From contig CANMXU010000007.1 of the NCBI GenBank assembly GCA_947501935.1, positions 1 to 64,000 of the forward strand: a stretch of DNA of 64,000 nucleotides, in the 5' to 3' direction. Positions 9,946-17,877 of this stretch are shown here, in pieces (within the stretch, counting starts at the first letter, position 1; each line of letters begins with the position of its first letter). Origin of the DNA: an uncultured Alteromonadaceae bacterium (GTDB lineage: Bacteria > Pseudomonadota > Gammaproteobacteria > Enterobacterales > Alteromonadaceae). The position numbers and the translations under genes were made by a program. The notes beneath the pieces were generated by a model that was given only the letters and a program-made list of their open reading frames with translations, did no database searches and was not told the origin of the DNA.

Positions 9946-10107
9946 CTAAGAGGTTGGTGGTCCAAACAAAAGTTGGCTGATCCAAATCATAAAACCAAAT
10001 CCGCCAACAATGGCAACAGAAAGAATAGGAGCTAAAAATACCGCTAAAAACATGAAGGTATTGCGCTCATGCTTGCGTTGAGTGTCATCAGATTTCACTT
10101 CGTTCAT
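9946..10107 (-). CDS. napE: NapE, small membrane protein of the nap operon
   Basis: This 53-residue ORF reads MNEVKSDDTQRKHERNTF..., followed by one long hydrophobic helix and an end of QLLFGPPTS. The acidic/basic head, single transmembrane segment with AVFLAPILSVAIVGGFGFM and the FGPP tail are the hallmarks of NapE. Its exact role is unknown even in model species. It is the first gene of the operon, 60 bases inside the FNR box, with a short AGAGAA-type ribosome site. It is easily missed because of its length. Confidence 0.9.
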   Translation of the reverse strand: MNEVKSDDTQRKHERNTFMFLAVFLAPILSVAIVGGFGFMIWISQLLFGPPTS

Positions 10108-10167
10108 AATGTTCTCTAAACATGTAATTAATTGTGGTTAATTGTGACATTAATCGAGCATTTGCTC

Positions 10168-10181
10168 TTGATCCAGATCAA
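10168..10181 (-). promoter_or_regulatory. Perfect FNR box of the nap promoter
   Basis: TTGATCCAGATCAA is an exact TTGAT-N4-ATCAA FNR site. Its centre is about 67 bases upstream of the napE ATG. A class II promoter centred at -41.5 would start transcription near 10133, with ACAATT (10140-10145, minus strand) as a possible -10. This predicts oxygen-limited induction of napEFDABC. The site could also affect tmcA, which starts 117 bases to the right. Confidence 0.85.
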
Positions 10182-10297
10182 TGTTTTAAAAATTTACCCT
10201 AGTTAATTTGTGGATTTAAATGTTGATTTTGAGTTTTTAAGAGTTTAGTTCAGATTTTTAACATTGCTTGCTAAACTAGTCTTTTTTCTACTTTTAT

Positions 10298-12472
10298 TTG
10301 TTGGTTATCAATTTGCACTTCTCTTCATGGTTTACCCAACTGCAAAGTCAGTTGCTGAAAAATCGCCATCGCAGCCTATTACTTTTGAAAGGTGAAGAGA
10401 ATTGGGCCAAAAATCTGCTCGTTGAGGCTGGTTTTTTCAGCGTTAACGTTCAGGAAATTGCGCATAGTGTTAATAGCCGACAAGTATTTTCTGATAATGT
10501 AAACTTCCCCGCAACAATCACTCGTCAAACTTATCGGCGCCTACTCGGGACTGAAAATCACGGGCTAGTATTTTGTGATAGTCAGTTTGATATAGAGGCA
10601 TTAGCAGCACTCTCGGGCACAATCGCCGCAGGTGGTGTTATGGTGGTGGTTTTAAATAATTCGACCGATTCTTTATTTATTGAACGCTTACTTTCTTTAC
10701 TTAGCTTTAATACTGAAAATTACTTGCTTGAACAAGAAATCATTGCGCAGGGTAAACTTCCTGACTTAGCAAAAAGTAAAACTTCAGAGCCTGTTCAGTT
10801 AGTTACAAATGTGCGCTCTTCGTCATTAATCAGTGAGCAGCCATTAACCTATGGCAATGAAGAGCAAGTACAAGCGGTTGCAAAAATCATTAAGGTACTT
10901 AAGGGGCACCGCGACCGACCTTTAGTTTTAACGGCTGACCGAGGTCGAGGAAAGTCAACCGCACTGGCATTGGCATGTTGCCAAATACTGAACAGTGCTA
11001 ATCAAGCTATTCGCATTGTCATTACCGCGCCAAATTTATCGTCATTGAATGTTTTTTTCGAGCAACTTCACCGTGGCCTTCCTGATGGCAACTTGCACAA
11101 AGATAAATTTATTCACTCAAATGGCAGTGTTGAGTTTTTGGCGATAGATCATTTACTGGAAAGTGATACGTCACCAGCGTTAGTGCTGGTTGATGAGGCA
11201 GCAGGCTTGCCGGTTTATTTATTGGAAAAGCTAGTTACACGTTATCATCGGGTGGTATTTTCATCGACCGTTCATGGTTATGAAGGAGCAGGGCGTGGCT
11301 TTACCTTAAAGTTTTATAAAACCTTAGATACTTTGAAACCAAATTGGCAAAAATGCTCACTCCATCAGCCCATTCGATGGGCAGCGCATGATCCTCTAGA
11401 AAGCTTTATTTTTAAAAGCTGCTTACTCAATGCTGAATTAGCTGATGTTAGCCATGTAGTTAACAACTTCCCTGATAATAAAACCAAGGAAAATGCTTTC
11501 GAATTTAAGTTGTTTTCTGGCCAGCAGTTATTAAATAACGAGGCATTATTAGCACAAATTTTTGCCACCTTGGTAACAGCTCACTATCAAACCAGTCCAA
11601 GTGACTTAAAGCAATTACTTGATAATGAACAAATAAAAACTGCCGCGTTTTTGCAAGGCGAAAGGGTGATAGCAGTGGCTATGCTATTAACCGAAGGGCA
11701 GTGCTCGGTTGATGAAGTACAAGCCGTTAAAACCAGCCAGCGCCGTTTAAAAAACCAATTCTTACCGCAATCTTTATTTACTCATTGCGGTATAGAAAGC
11801 GCGTTTAATTATCGTTATTTACGGGTGATGCGTATTGCTGTGCATCCTCAGTTACAGTCAAAAGCGATTGGTGGTGAATTTTTAGCGAAAATATCTGCTT
11901 ATGCCCGCCATCAAGGTTTTGACTTTATCGGTGCCAGCTTTGGCGTAAACCACTCATTGTTAGGCTTTTGGTTACAGGGCGGTTTTGAACTTGCTCGAAT
12001 AGGTTTTAGTCAAGATAAGGCTAGTGGCGAAAATTCAGCGTTAGTTCTACAAGGCTTAAATGAAAAAGCTACTGCCTTGATGCAAACAATCACTCAGTTA
12101 TTTTATCAACAATTTGATTATTTACTCACCGATGAATATCAGCACTTACCCGCTAAACTGGTATGGAAAATACTACATGCTAGCCCTGAAGCTCTGCTTC
12201 CTTTATTAACTGCCAGCGATAAAAAGTCGGTAGTTGATTTTAGCCATAAAACCCGACTTTATAGCTCGTGTGTTTATGCTTTGCATCGTTGGTTAATATT
12301 ACACTGTCAGCAAAAATATTCGCCTGAGGTTTTAGTACTTATTACCCGCATTCTCCAAAAAAAATCCATCGCTGCAGTTTGTCAACAATTTGGTTTTACA
12401 GGAAAAAAAGCCTTAAATACTTACCTTGTTGATTATGTAAGTAAACATTCGTCAGAAGCATTAATAAATTAA
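10298..12472 (+). CDS. tmcA: tRNA(Met) cytidine acetyltransferase TmcA
   Basis: TmcA makes N4-acetylcytidine at the wobble position of elongator tRNA-Met, using ATP and acetyl-CoA. The order of domains is visible: an N-terminal module; an RNA-helicase-like ATPase with Walker A ADRGRGKST, Walker B LVDEAAGLP and VHGYEGAGRGF; a GNAT acetyltransferase core with RIAVHPQLQSKAIGGEFL; and a C-terminal tRNA-binding part. The reading frame gives up to 724 residues from TTG at 10298. No ATG and no clear ribosome site lie nearby, so the exact start is uncertain (10298, 10301 or 10313). Confidence 0.92.
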   Translation: MLVINLHFSSWFTQLQSQLLKNRHRSLLLLKGEENWAKNLLVEAGFFSVNVQEIAHSVNSRQVFSDNVNFPATITRQTYRRLLGTENHGLVFCDSQFDIEALAALSGTIAAGGVMVVVLNNSTDSLFIERLLSLLSFNTENYLLEQEIIAQGKLPDLAKSKTSEPVQLVTNVRSSSLISEQPLTYGNEEQVQAVAKIIKVLKGHRDRPLVLTADRGRGKSTALALACCQILNSANQAIRIVITAPNLSSLNVFFEQLHRGLPDGNLHKDKFIHSNGSVEFLAIDHLLESDTSPALVLVDEAAGLPVYLLEKLVTRYHRVVFSSTVHGYEGAGRGFTLKFYKTLDTLKPNWQKCSLHQPIRWAAHDPLESFIFKSCLLNAELADVSHVVNNFPDNKTKENAFEFKLFSGQQLLNNEALLAQIFATLVTAHYQTSPSDLKQLLDNEQIKTAAFLQGERVIAVAMLLTEGQCSVDEVQAVKTSQRRLKNQFLPQSLFTHCGIESAFNYRYLRVMRIAVHPQLQSKAIGGEFLAKISAYARHQGFDFIGASFGVNHSLLGFWLQGGFELARIGFSQDKASGENSALVLQGLNEKATALMQTITQLFYQQFDYLLTDEYQHLPAKLVWKILHASPEALLPLLTASDKKSVVDFSHKTRLYSSCVYALHRWLILHCQQKYSPEVLVLITRILQKKSIAAVCQQFGFTGKKALNTYLVDYVSKHSSEALIN

Positions 12473-12537
12473 AATATTCATTAACACTGCTATAAAAGGT
12501 CAGTGTGGCTATTTATCTTGGTCATCCGGTTTATTAA

Positions 12538-12795
12538 CTACTTGCTTGTTGTTACCACCCAATGCCAATATTTTTGCATACTGGTGTAATGATAACTGTC
12601 ATCGTAGCCGTTGATGTTTTGGCTATTTCTAGTGCTTGCCGTTTGATTATTATGTAGCGACTGTGCACTTCAGCGTAGTACATAATAATAAATGAGTTGA
12701 GCAAGGCGTTTACTCGGCGATTGTGCATAGCTTTGCATTAACTGGCCTAGCCACAATTCAATGGTATTGCTTTGTTTCGTTGCAATTATTTCCAT
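12538..12795 (-). CDS. Small ORF with an internal in-frame TGA, second gene of the Fur-box module
   Basis: From the ATG at 12795 a 41-codon ORF (MEIIATKQSNTIELWLGQLM...) runs to TGA at 12670-12672. The same frame then stays open for 43 more codons, with protein-like content (NINGYDDSYHYTSMQKYWHW), to TAG at 12538-12540. A GGAG site formed by the end of the upstream gene lies 8 bases before this ATG, suggesting coupling. The likeliest reading is an 84-residue protein interrupted by a recent nonsense change. A real 41-residue peptide or stop readthrough is also possible. I do not recognise the family. Confidence 0.45.
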
Positions 12796-12800
12796 GTCAT

Positions 12801-12983
12801 TTACTCCGCTGCGATACTGCTAACAAGTAATGATTGCCATAAAACATGCTTCGCGTTGGCATCTAAGCATTTGCACTGGGCAACTTTTAATAAACCTGAG
12901 CTGATCAAAGAAGCCAAAACGCCGGCTGAAATCTCCACTTTCGCTGTGTTTTCTTGCTGGTATTGCATAAGGTTAGTATTCAT
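12801..12983 (-). CDS. Unknown 60-residue protein behind a putative Fur box
   Basis: The ORF starts MNTNLMQYQQENTAKVEI and contains CKCLDANAKHVLWQ with two closely spaced cysteines. A strong AGGAG ribosome site sits 6-10 bases before the ATG. There is no signal peptide or transmembrane helix, but a mildly hydrophobic helix (ISAGVLASLISSGLLKV) is present. It is the first gene of a two-gene minus-strand unit, and the Fur-like box at 13058-13081 lies 75-98 bases upstream. I do not recognise a family; an iron-starvation role is inferred only from the box. Confidence 0.6.
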   Translation of the reverse strand: MNTNLMQYQQENTAKVEISAGVLASLISSGLLKVAQCKCLDANAKHVLWQSLLVSSIAAE

Positions 12984-13057
12984 TTTTAACTCCTAGGTAA
13001 GTCTGCGTAGCTAATTTTTTAATACAGATACTAAGATAAGAGATAAAATACACTAAT

Positions 13058-13081
13058 GCAAATGAGAATTATTATTATTTG
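13058..13081 (-). promoter_or_regulatory. Putative Fur box between the micro-operon and the ABC exporter
   Basis: On the minus strand, AATAATAATAATTCTCATT matches the 19-bp consensus GATAATGATAATCATTATC at 13 positions. This is in the usual range for working sites. It is placed to control the minus-strand small genes and possibly the plus-strand ABC genes starting 150 bases away. AT-richness raises the chance of a false match, so confidence is moderate. Confidence 0.5.
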
Positions 13082-13230
13082 TGTTTTTTTGTTACCATCA
13101 ATAATAAAAAGTAGCTAGGTAGATTGGTTTTGCAGATTCCTTTGCTTTACCAGACTCGCTACAATAGCCAACTTAAATATAAGTGAGTGCAGATGGTTAG
13201 GTATAAACGGTGAAAAAAGAGGAAGTGAGC

Positions 13231-14112
13231 ATGCAACCAGTTATCACGGTTGAAGCATTATGCAAAACTTATCAAGATGTTATTGCGGTAAACAACATTA
13301 GTTTTAATATAAAACAAGGCCATTGCTTTGGTTTGTTAGGTCCTAATGGTGCAGGAAAAACCACCACCATAGAAATGCTGGAAGGTATAATTTCACCAAG
13401 TAGTGGCACCATTTATTATCAAGATAAGCCTTTAGATGATTCTATGGTGGCTAAAATTGGTATTCAATTTCAGCACACCGCACTGCAAGACTTTTTAACA
13501 GTTAAAGAAACTTTATCGTTATTTGCTGCTTTTTATCAGCATACTTTGCCAATAGATGAATTAATTCAGTTGTGTGATTTAAGCGATTTTCTTAATCGCG
13601 ATAACCGCAAACTTTCAGGGGGCCAACGTCAGCGTTTATTATTGGCCTTAGCATTAATTAACGACCCTGACATTGTCTTTTTAGATGAACCCACTACTGG
13701 GTTAGATCCTCAAGCACGCCGAAATTTTTGGCAACTTATTAAGAATATCAAAGCGAAAAATAAAACTGTTATTTTAACTACCCATTATATGGATGAAGCC
13801 GAGCAACTTTGCGACGATATTGTGATTATGGACCGCGGACAAATTATTGCCTCGGGAACCCCAAGAGAGCTACTTGACCAACATTTTGAAAATATATTTA
13901 TTTACTTGCCTCTGGCTCATGTTGAGCAAAACCTTATTGAAGATAATGGCTGGAAAGTGCAAGAAGATCGCGTGGAAATTGAAAGTCAAAATGTTGAGCA
14001 AACCTTAGCCTTATTAATGCAAAAGCAAATATCTTTACAAGGCCTTCATGTTAAGTCAGCTAATTTAGATGACTTATTTCTTAAACTTACCGGCCATTCA
14101 TTAAGGGAGTAA
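13231..14112 (+). CDS. ABC-2 type exporter, ATP-binding protein
   Basis: This is a cytoplasmic ATPase subunit of the DrrA/NodI/CcmA-like class. It shows Walker A LLGPNGAGKTTTIEML, the signature LSGGQRQRL, Walker B IVFLDEPTTGLDP and the switch histidine in TTHYMDEAEQL. I place the start at ATG 13231, after a GAGGAAG ribosome site; a GTG at 13210 in the same frame would add seven residues. A C-terminal extension (about 210-293) is typical of this class. The permease follows after 3 bases. The substrate cannot be read from sequence; drugs, lipids or small metabolites are exported by relatives. Confidence 0.9.
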   Translation: MQPVITVEALCKTYQDVIAVNNISFNIKQGHCFGLLGPNGAGKTTTIEMLEGIISPSSGTIYYQDKPLDDSMVAKIGIQFQHTALQDFLTVKETLSLFAAFYQHTLPIDELIQLCDLSDFLNRDNRKLSGGQRQRLLLALALINDPDIVFLDEPTTGLDPQARRNFWQLIKNIKAKNKTVILTTHYMDEAEQLCDDIVIMDRGQIIASGTPRELLDQHFENIFIYLPLAHVEQNLIEDNGWKVQEDRVEIESQNVEQTLALLMQKQISLQGLHVKSANLDDLFLKLTGHSLRE

Positions 14113-14115
14113 CCA

Positions 14116-15120
14116 ATGAACTTCACCCGTTTTTTTGCGGTCGTTAAAGCCCGTAATATTGAGTTTTTTCGTGATAAGTCTTCCCTTGGTTGGAACTTGT
14201 TTTTCCCTGTGCTTTTGTTGGTTGGTTTTTCGCTGGTATTTTCAGGTGATGGTAAACCGGTTTATCAAGTGGGGGTTATCGACCTTGCTCAAACGAAATC
14301 ATCTTTTGTTGATACCCGTTATATCGACTTTGTTGACTACCAAAACCTAGAGCAAGCAAAAATAAAGCTTGATCAGCATAAAATTGATTTTGTTGTCGAC
14401 TTTGCCCAGCAGCAGTATTGGGTTAATGAAAACTCCTCGAAAAGTTACTTTGTTGAAAAAATATTTTTAGCGCAGCATCAAGCTTTTGCCAAAGGGGTAA
14501 CCCAAGGCGAAGCCATTCGTTATATTGACTGGGTATTGCCGGGTATTTTAGGCATGAATATGATGTTCAGTTGCTTATTTGGCGTAGGATATGTGATTGT
14601 ACGTTATCGTAAGAATCACGTTTTAAAACGCTTAAAAGCAACGCCGTTAACTTCATTAGAGTTTGTTTCTGCGCAACTGTTTTCACGGCTTTTTATTGTG
14701 CTGTTTATGTCAAGTGTCGTTTATATTGGCTGTGACATGTTATTTGATTTTTACATGCTTGGCAGCTACATCGACTTATTCTTAGTAGGTATGTTAGGCG
14801 CATTTAGTTTATTAGCTATGGGCTTGTTAGTGGCAAGTCGTAGCAAAAGTGAAGAGCTGATCGGCGGCTTATTAAATTTAACCTCGTGGCCAATGATGCT
14901 ACTTTCTGGTGTATGGTTTAGCTTAGAAAGTGCGCCTAATGCGATTAAGGTTTTGGCCGACTTTCTGCCATTAACACATATAGTTTCGGCAGCGCGTAAA
15001 ATAATTACCGAAGGGGCAAGTTTGGCTGATATTAGCTATCACTTAACTATTCTTGGCGGCATGAGTATTGGCTTTTTATTACTAGGTGCGTACTTTTTTA
15101 GTTGGAATACTGAACGTTAA
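14116..15120 (+). CDS. ABC-2 type exporter, membrane permease
   Basis: This 334-residue permease begins with a cytoplasmic Arg/Lys-rich head and one membrane segment (WNLFFPVLLLVGFSLVF). A periplasmic loop of about 100 residues follows, then five more hydrophobic segments in the C-terminal ABC-2 domain, including PMMLLSGVWFSLE and the DFLPLTHIV motif before the last helices. It partners the ATPase just upstream, as a homodimer or as two halves of an exporter. It is the last gene of the pair. Confidence 0.9.
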   Translation: MNFTRFFAVVKARNIEFFRDKSSLGWNLFFPVLLLVGFSLVFSGDGKPVYQVGVIDLAQTKSSFVDTRYIDFVDYQNLEQAKIKLDQHKIDFVVDFAQQQYWVNENSSKSYFVEKIFLAQHQAFAKGVTQGEAIRYIDWVLPGILGMNMMFSCLFGVGYVIVRYRKNHVLKRLKATPLTSLEFVSAQLFSRLFIVLFMSSVVYIGCDMLFDFYMLGSYIDLFLVGMLGAFSLLAMGLLVASRSKSEELIGGLLNLTSWPMMLLSGVWFSLESAPNAIKVLADFLPLTHIVSAARKIITEGASLADISYHLTILGGMSIGFLLLGAYFFSWNTER

Positions 15121-15129
15121 AATAAGCAT

Positions 15130-15165
15130 TACCGTTTTGTTTTTTTTGATATAGGCAAAACGGTA
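15130..15165. terminator. Hairpin between convergent ABC permease and S9 peptidase genes
   Basis: TACCGTTTTG (15130-15139) pairs perfectly with CAAAACGGTA (15156-15165). The loop contains a T-run and no strong T-tract follows the stem. It lies between two convergent stop codons, so it probably serves as a modest bidirectional terminator. Confidence 0.5.
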
Positions 15166-15184
15166 TGTTTGAGCGAAGCTTAAT

Positions 15185-17107
15185 TTAGTCACCAAGATGC
15201 TGATTTAGAAAGGCTAAGCTTTTCTGATAAAGCTCGATTTTATTTTCAGGATTGATAAAACCGTGTCCTTCTTTTTCTTTATATAGCCACTGATAAGCGA
15301 TATTACGCTTGTCTAACGCGGCTTTTAAATTCAGCGCGCTTTGCGGTGGTACGCGGGTATCTTTGCCGCCAGTAACAATAAATAACGGCGTTTTTAATTT
15401 ATCTATATAAGTAATGGGTGACTGCTGTTGCCAAATTTCTTCGTTATCACCGTATTTTTCCATTGCGCCAACCGATACTGAGTCTTTGCTGATATAGTCA
15501 GCGTGGGTCATTTGATAAACCAAATCGTACGGCCCATAACGTGGTATTGCACACTTATAAAGTGCAGGTTCAATTAATGGTGCCATTAATGCTGAATAAC
15601 CACCAAAACTACCACCAATAATACATACTTTGTTGTCGCTGATGTTGTCTAAAGCCAGTGCCCAGCGAGTTCCGTCAATAATGTCGTGTTGTATTAAAGT
15701 ACTGCGTTTTAAATAAGCGCTTTCTTTAAATTTTTTACCAAAGCCACCAGAGCCTCTAAAATTAATTTGTAATACTGCAAAGCCATTATTGGCGAGCATT
15801 TGTGCGTCAGTATTAAACAGCCAACTGTCGTAAACACCAAAAGGGCCGCCATGTACGTCAACTATTAGCGGAGTATCGGCAGTAGTTAGTTCTGGTAGGG
15901 TTAGATAACCATGTATTTTCTGGCCATCGCGGGCGTTAAACGAAATCGCTGCTCTGGGCATCATTAGCTCAGGTTTCAGCCAAGGCTTTGCACTGATCAG
16001 AAAGTTGATGGTACGTTTGTATTGATCAAATAAATAATATTCGCCAGGGTTTTGATCACTTTTAATTTTCACCACCATTTCCTTATCGTTAAGACTATTG
16101 GCGGTGAGGGTAATTTCATGTTTAGGGAAGGTGGCGACAAGTTGCTGGTGTAGTTTACTGAAGCTATTCTGCTTATCGATATAATGGTATTCAACACCAG
16201 CTAAAATGGTTTTTACGCCAATAATAGTATTACTGACGGGTTCACGAATATAGCCGGCAATATCGACAATGGGGTGATTGAACAGCAAACTAATCGCTTT
16301 GCTTTCTATATCGTATTGATAAAGCCCCTTGGTATGGCCTTTAACTGAGCGGGTTAAGTAAAGCTTGGTGGCGTCTTTATTTAAACTTAAAAAGCTATAT
16401 TTGCTTAAATCATTTTCGTCGTTAATTTTTTGCCACTTTTCATCAATAAAAAAGTATTTGTGTGCCTTACCCGCTCGGTTTTTGCCACTGGCGATAAAAG
16501 GCTGGCCTTGCGCATCTATTACTAGGCTCATATTGCCAAAAGGTGTTTCGGTGATGAACTCGCGTTTGCGATCGTAAATATTCACTTTATAAATTTTTAT
16601 CGGATTATCGTAATCACTACCAAGTCGTTTGGCGCGCACCAGTATGTGGTGGTCATCAGTTGGAATACTATGAATAACTTTACCCATTAGTTTATCTGAA
16701 CGGCGTGTCGACTTTTTATGGCGTTTAAAGGTGGTACCAAATAGCTGTACCATATTTGAACCATCAAAGTTGGCAGCGTAAATTTCGCCTTTACTGGTTT
16801 TCTTTTCTTGAGAACTACGTTGGTAATTTTTGCTAAATACCAGCCGTTCATTATTCGCCCAAAAAAAGGTGCTGACATGCTCATTATCACCAAACGCTAA
16901 GTTGCTGACTGACTTCATTTTAGCTCTATCTATTACCACTAATATGGTCTTTTTTTCTTTAGGTACGGTTGCTGCAAAGTACTTACCGTCAGGTGAAAGC
17001 TTGATGCTTTTAAATTGTGATTGTTTAGCAAAATATTCGATGGGTAACGGCTTTGCTAGCGCAGTAAAGCTAAGTAACCACAATAATATTATTATTCTAT
17101 TTTTCAT
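15185..17107 (-). CDS. Secreted prolyl-oligopeptidase family (S9) peptidase
   Basis: An S9-type serine peptidase that cuts peptides in the periplasm or outside. From the ATG at 17107 a signal peptide (MKNRIIILLWLLSFTALA) leads a beta-propeller region with repeated SPDG-type blades. The C-terminal alpha/beta-hydrolase domain has the nucleophile in GGSFGGY, the aspartate in GGKDTRVPP and the histidine in EGHGF. A further in-frame start at 17179 would place 24 polar residues before the signal peptide and is unlikely. It is followed to the right by a regulator and TonB receptor that may belong to the same peptide-use function (inference). Confidence 0.92.
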   Translation of the reverse strand: MKNRIIILLWLLSFTALAKPLPIEYFAKQSQFKSIKLSPDGKYFAATVPKEKKTILVVIDRAKMKSVSNLAFGDNEHVSTFFWANNERLVFSKNYQRSSQEKKTSKGEIYAANFDGSNMVQLFGTTFKRHKKSTRRSDKLMGKVIHSIPTDDHHILVRAKRLGSDYDNPIKIYKVNIYDRKREFITETPFGNMSLVIDAQGQPFIASGKNRAGKAHKYFFIDEKWQKINDENDLSKYSFLSLNKDATKLYLTRSVKGHTKGLYQYDIESKAISLLFNHPIVDIAGYIREPVSNTIIGVKTILAGVEYHYIDKQNSFSKLHQQLVATFPKHEITLTANSLNDKEMVVKIKSDQNPGEYYLFDQYKRTINFLISAKPWLKPELMMPRAAISFNARDGQKIHGYLTLPELTTADTPLIVDVHGGPFGVYDSWLFNTDAQMLANNGFAVLQINFRGSGGFGKKFKESAYLKRSTLIQHDIIDGTRWALALDNISDNKVCIIGGSFGGYSALMAPLIEPALYKCAIPRYGPYDLVYQMTHADYISKDSVSVGAMEKYGDNEEIWQQQSPITYIDKLKTPLFIVTGGKDTRVPPQSALNLKAALDKRNIAYQWLYKEKEGHGFINPENKIELYQKSLAFLNQHLGD

Positions 17108-17399
17108 ATTGGTACTTGAATAGTTAGGTCGTGCCTTAAAGCTAACAATTCCTATTAGGCTTAAATAGAGCATCAACAAAAAACTGATATGAAAACGATA
17201 TAAAAGAGAGATTAAAACAGCAAGGCGAAATTAATTTATGCTGAGTATTATTTGACGACTTTAAGAACGCTAACTAATTTTAATATATTTCAATGGATTA
17301 AGTTTTTTATAAGGCAAGTTGAGATTAGTTTAGTCTATAGTTAGTAATGGCTAAGTTGTGTATTTAATAATTTTTACTCTAATGAGGTTTAAATAAACC

Positions 17400-17801
17400 A
17401 TGATAGAATTTCCACCTCACGGTACTTTTTCAATTAATTTATCTAATAATATTGTTATTGCTCGATTATCTGATTCATGGAATGAAGAGACGGCAATCGC
17501 CTTTAAAAATGACTTTATTCAAACCGCATTACCATTAACAGGCAAACCGTGGGGGCATCTTGTTTATCTTGACGATTGGAACTTAGGTGCGACAGAAGTA
17601 ACGCCCGTTATGAGTGAATTAGTAAAGTGGTGCTTAGCGCATAATTTGCACAGGGCCGCTCATGTTTATACGACTTCTATGGTTAAAAAGTACTATATCG
17701 AAACTATGATCGTGGAGCAGGAAGGAAACTTTGTTCGACAAGCCTTTAGCGATGAAAGGCAAGCTATTCAATGGTTAGGCGAAGCAGGGTTTATATTCTA
17801 A
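17400..17801 (+). CDS. STAS/SpoIIAA-like domain protein
   Basis: This 133-residue soluble protein has an alternating strand-helix layout and no signal peptide. It starts with PPHGTFSINLSNNIVIARLSD and continues with a central WGHLVYLDDWNLGATE strand-loop. It resembles short SpoIIAA/STAS-like proteins common in marine gammaproteobacteria, whose role is largely unknown. The ATG is preceded by GAGG at a slightly long spacing. It is convergent with the downstream membrane regulator. The fold assignment is by pattern only. Confidence 0.75.
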   Translation: MIEFPPHGTFSINLSNNIVIARLSDSWNEETAIAFKNDFIQTALPLTGKPWGHLVYLDDWNLGATEVTPVMSELVKWCLAHNLHRAAHVYTTSMVKKYYIETMIVEQEGNFVRQAFSDERQAIQWLGEAGFIF

Positions 17802-17832
17802 TATTCAAAAATAGTTGAGTGAATATATATTT

Positions 17833-17863
17833 AGGTGTTAATACTTCTGAAATATTAACACCT
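17833..17863. terminator. Perfect hairpin between convergent genes
   Basis: AGGTGTTAATA (17833-17843) pairs with TATTAACACCT (17853-17863) around a 9-base loop. It lies between the stops of the STAS-like gene and the regulator. T-tracts are weak on both sides; bidirectional termination is the natural reading. Confidence 0.6.
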
Positions 17864-17877
17864 TAAGGATTTTACAA

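Noticed and set aside
12670-12672. TGA as a selenocysteine codon
   Set aside because: I see no stem-loop of the bacterial SECIS type directly after it, and the protein is not a known selenoprotein. A nonsense change is simpler.
12772-12996. Plus-strand 74-codon ORF opposite the Fur-box gene
   Set aside because: It has no ribosome site and no promoter signal, while the minus-strand ORF over the same bases has a strong AGGAG site and a Fur-like box.
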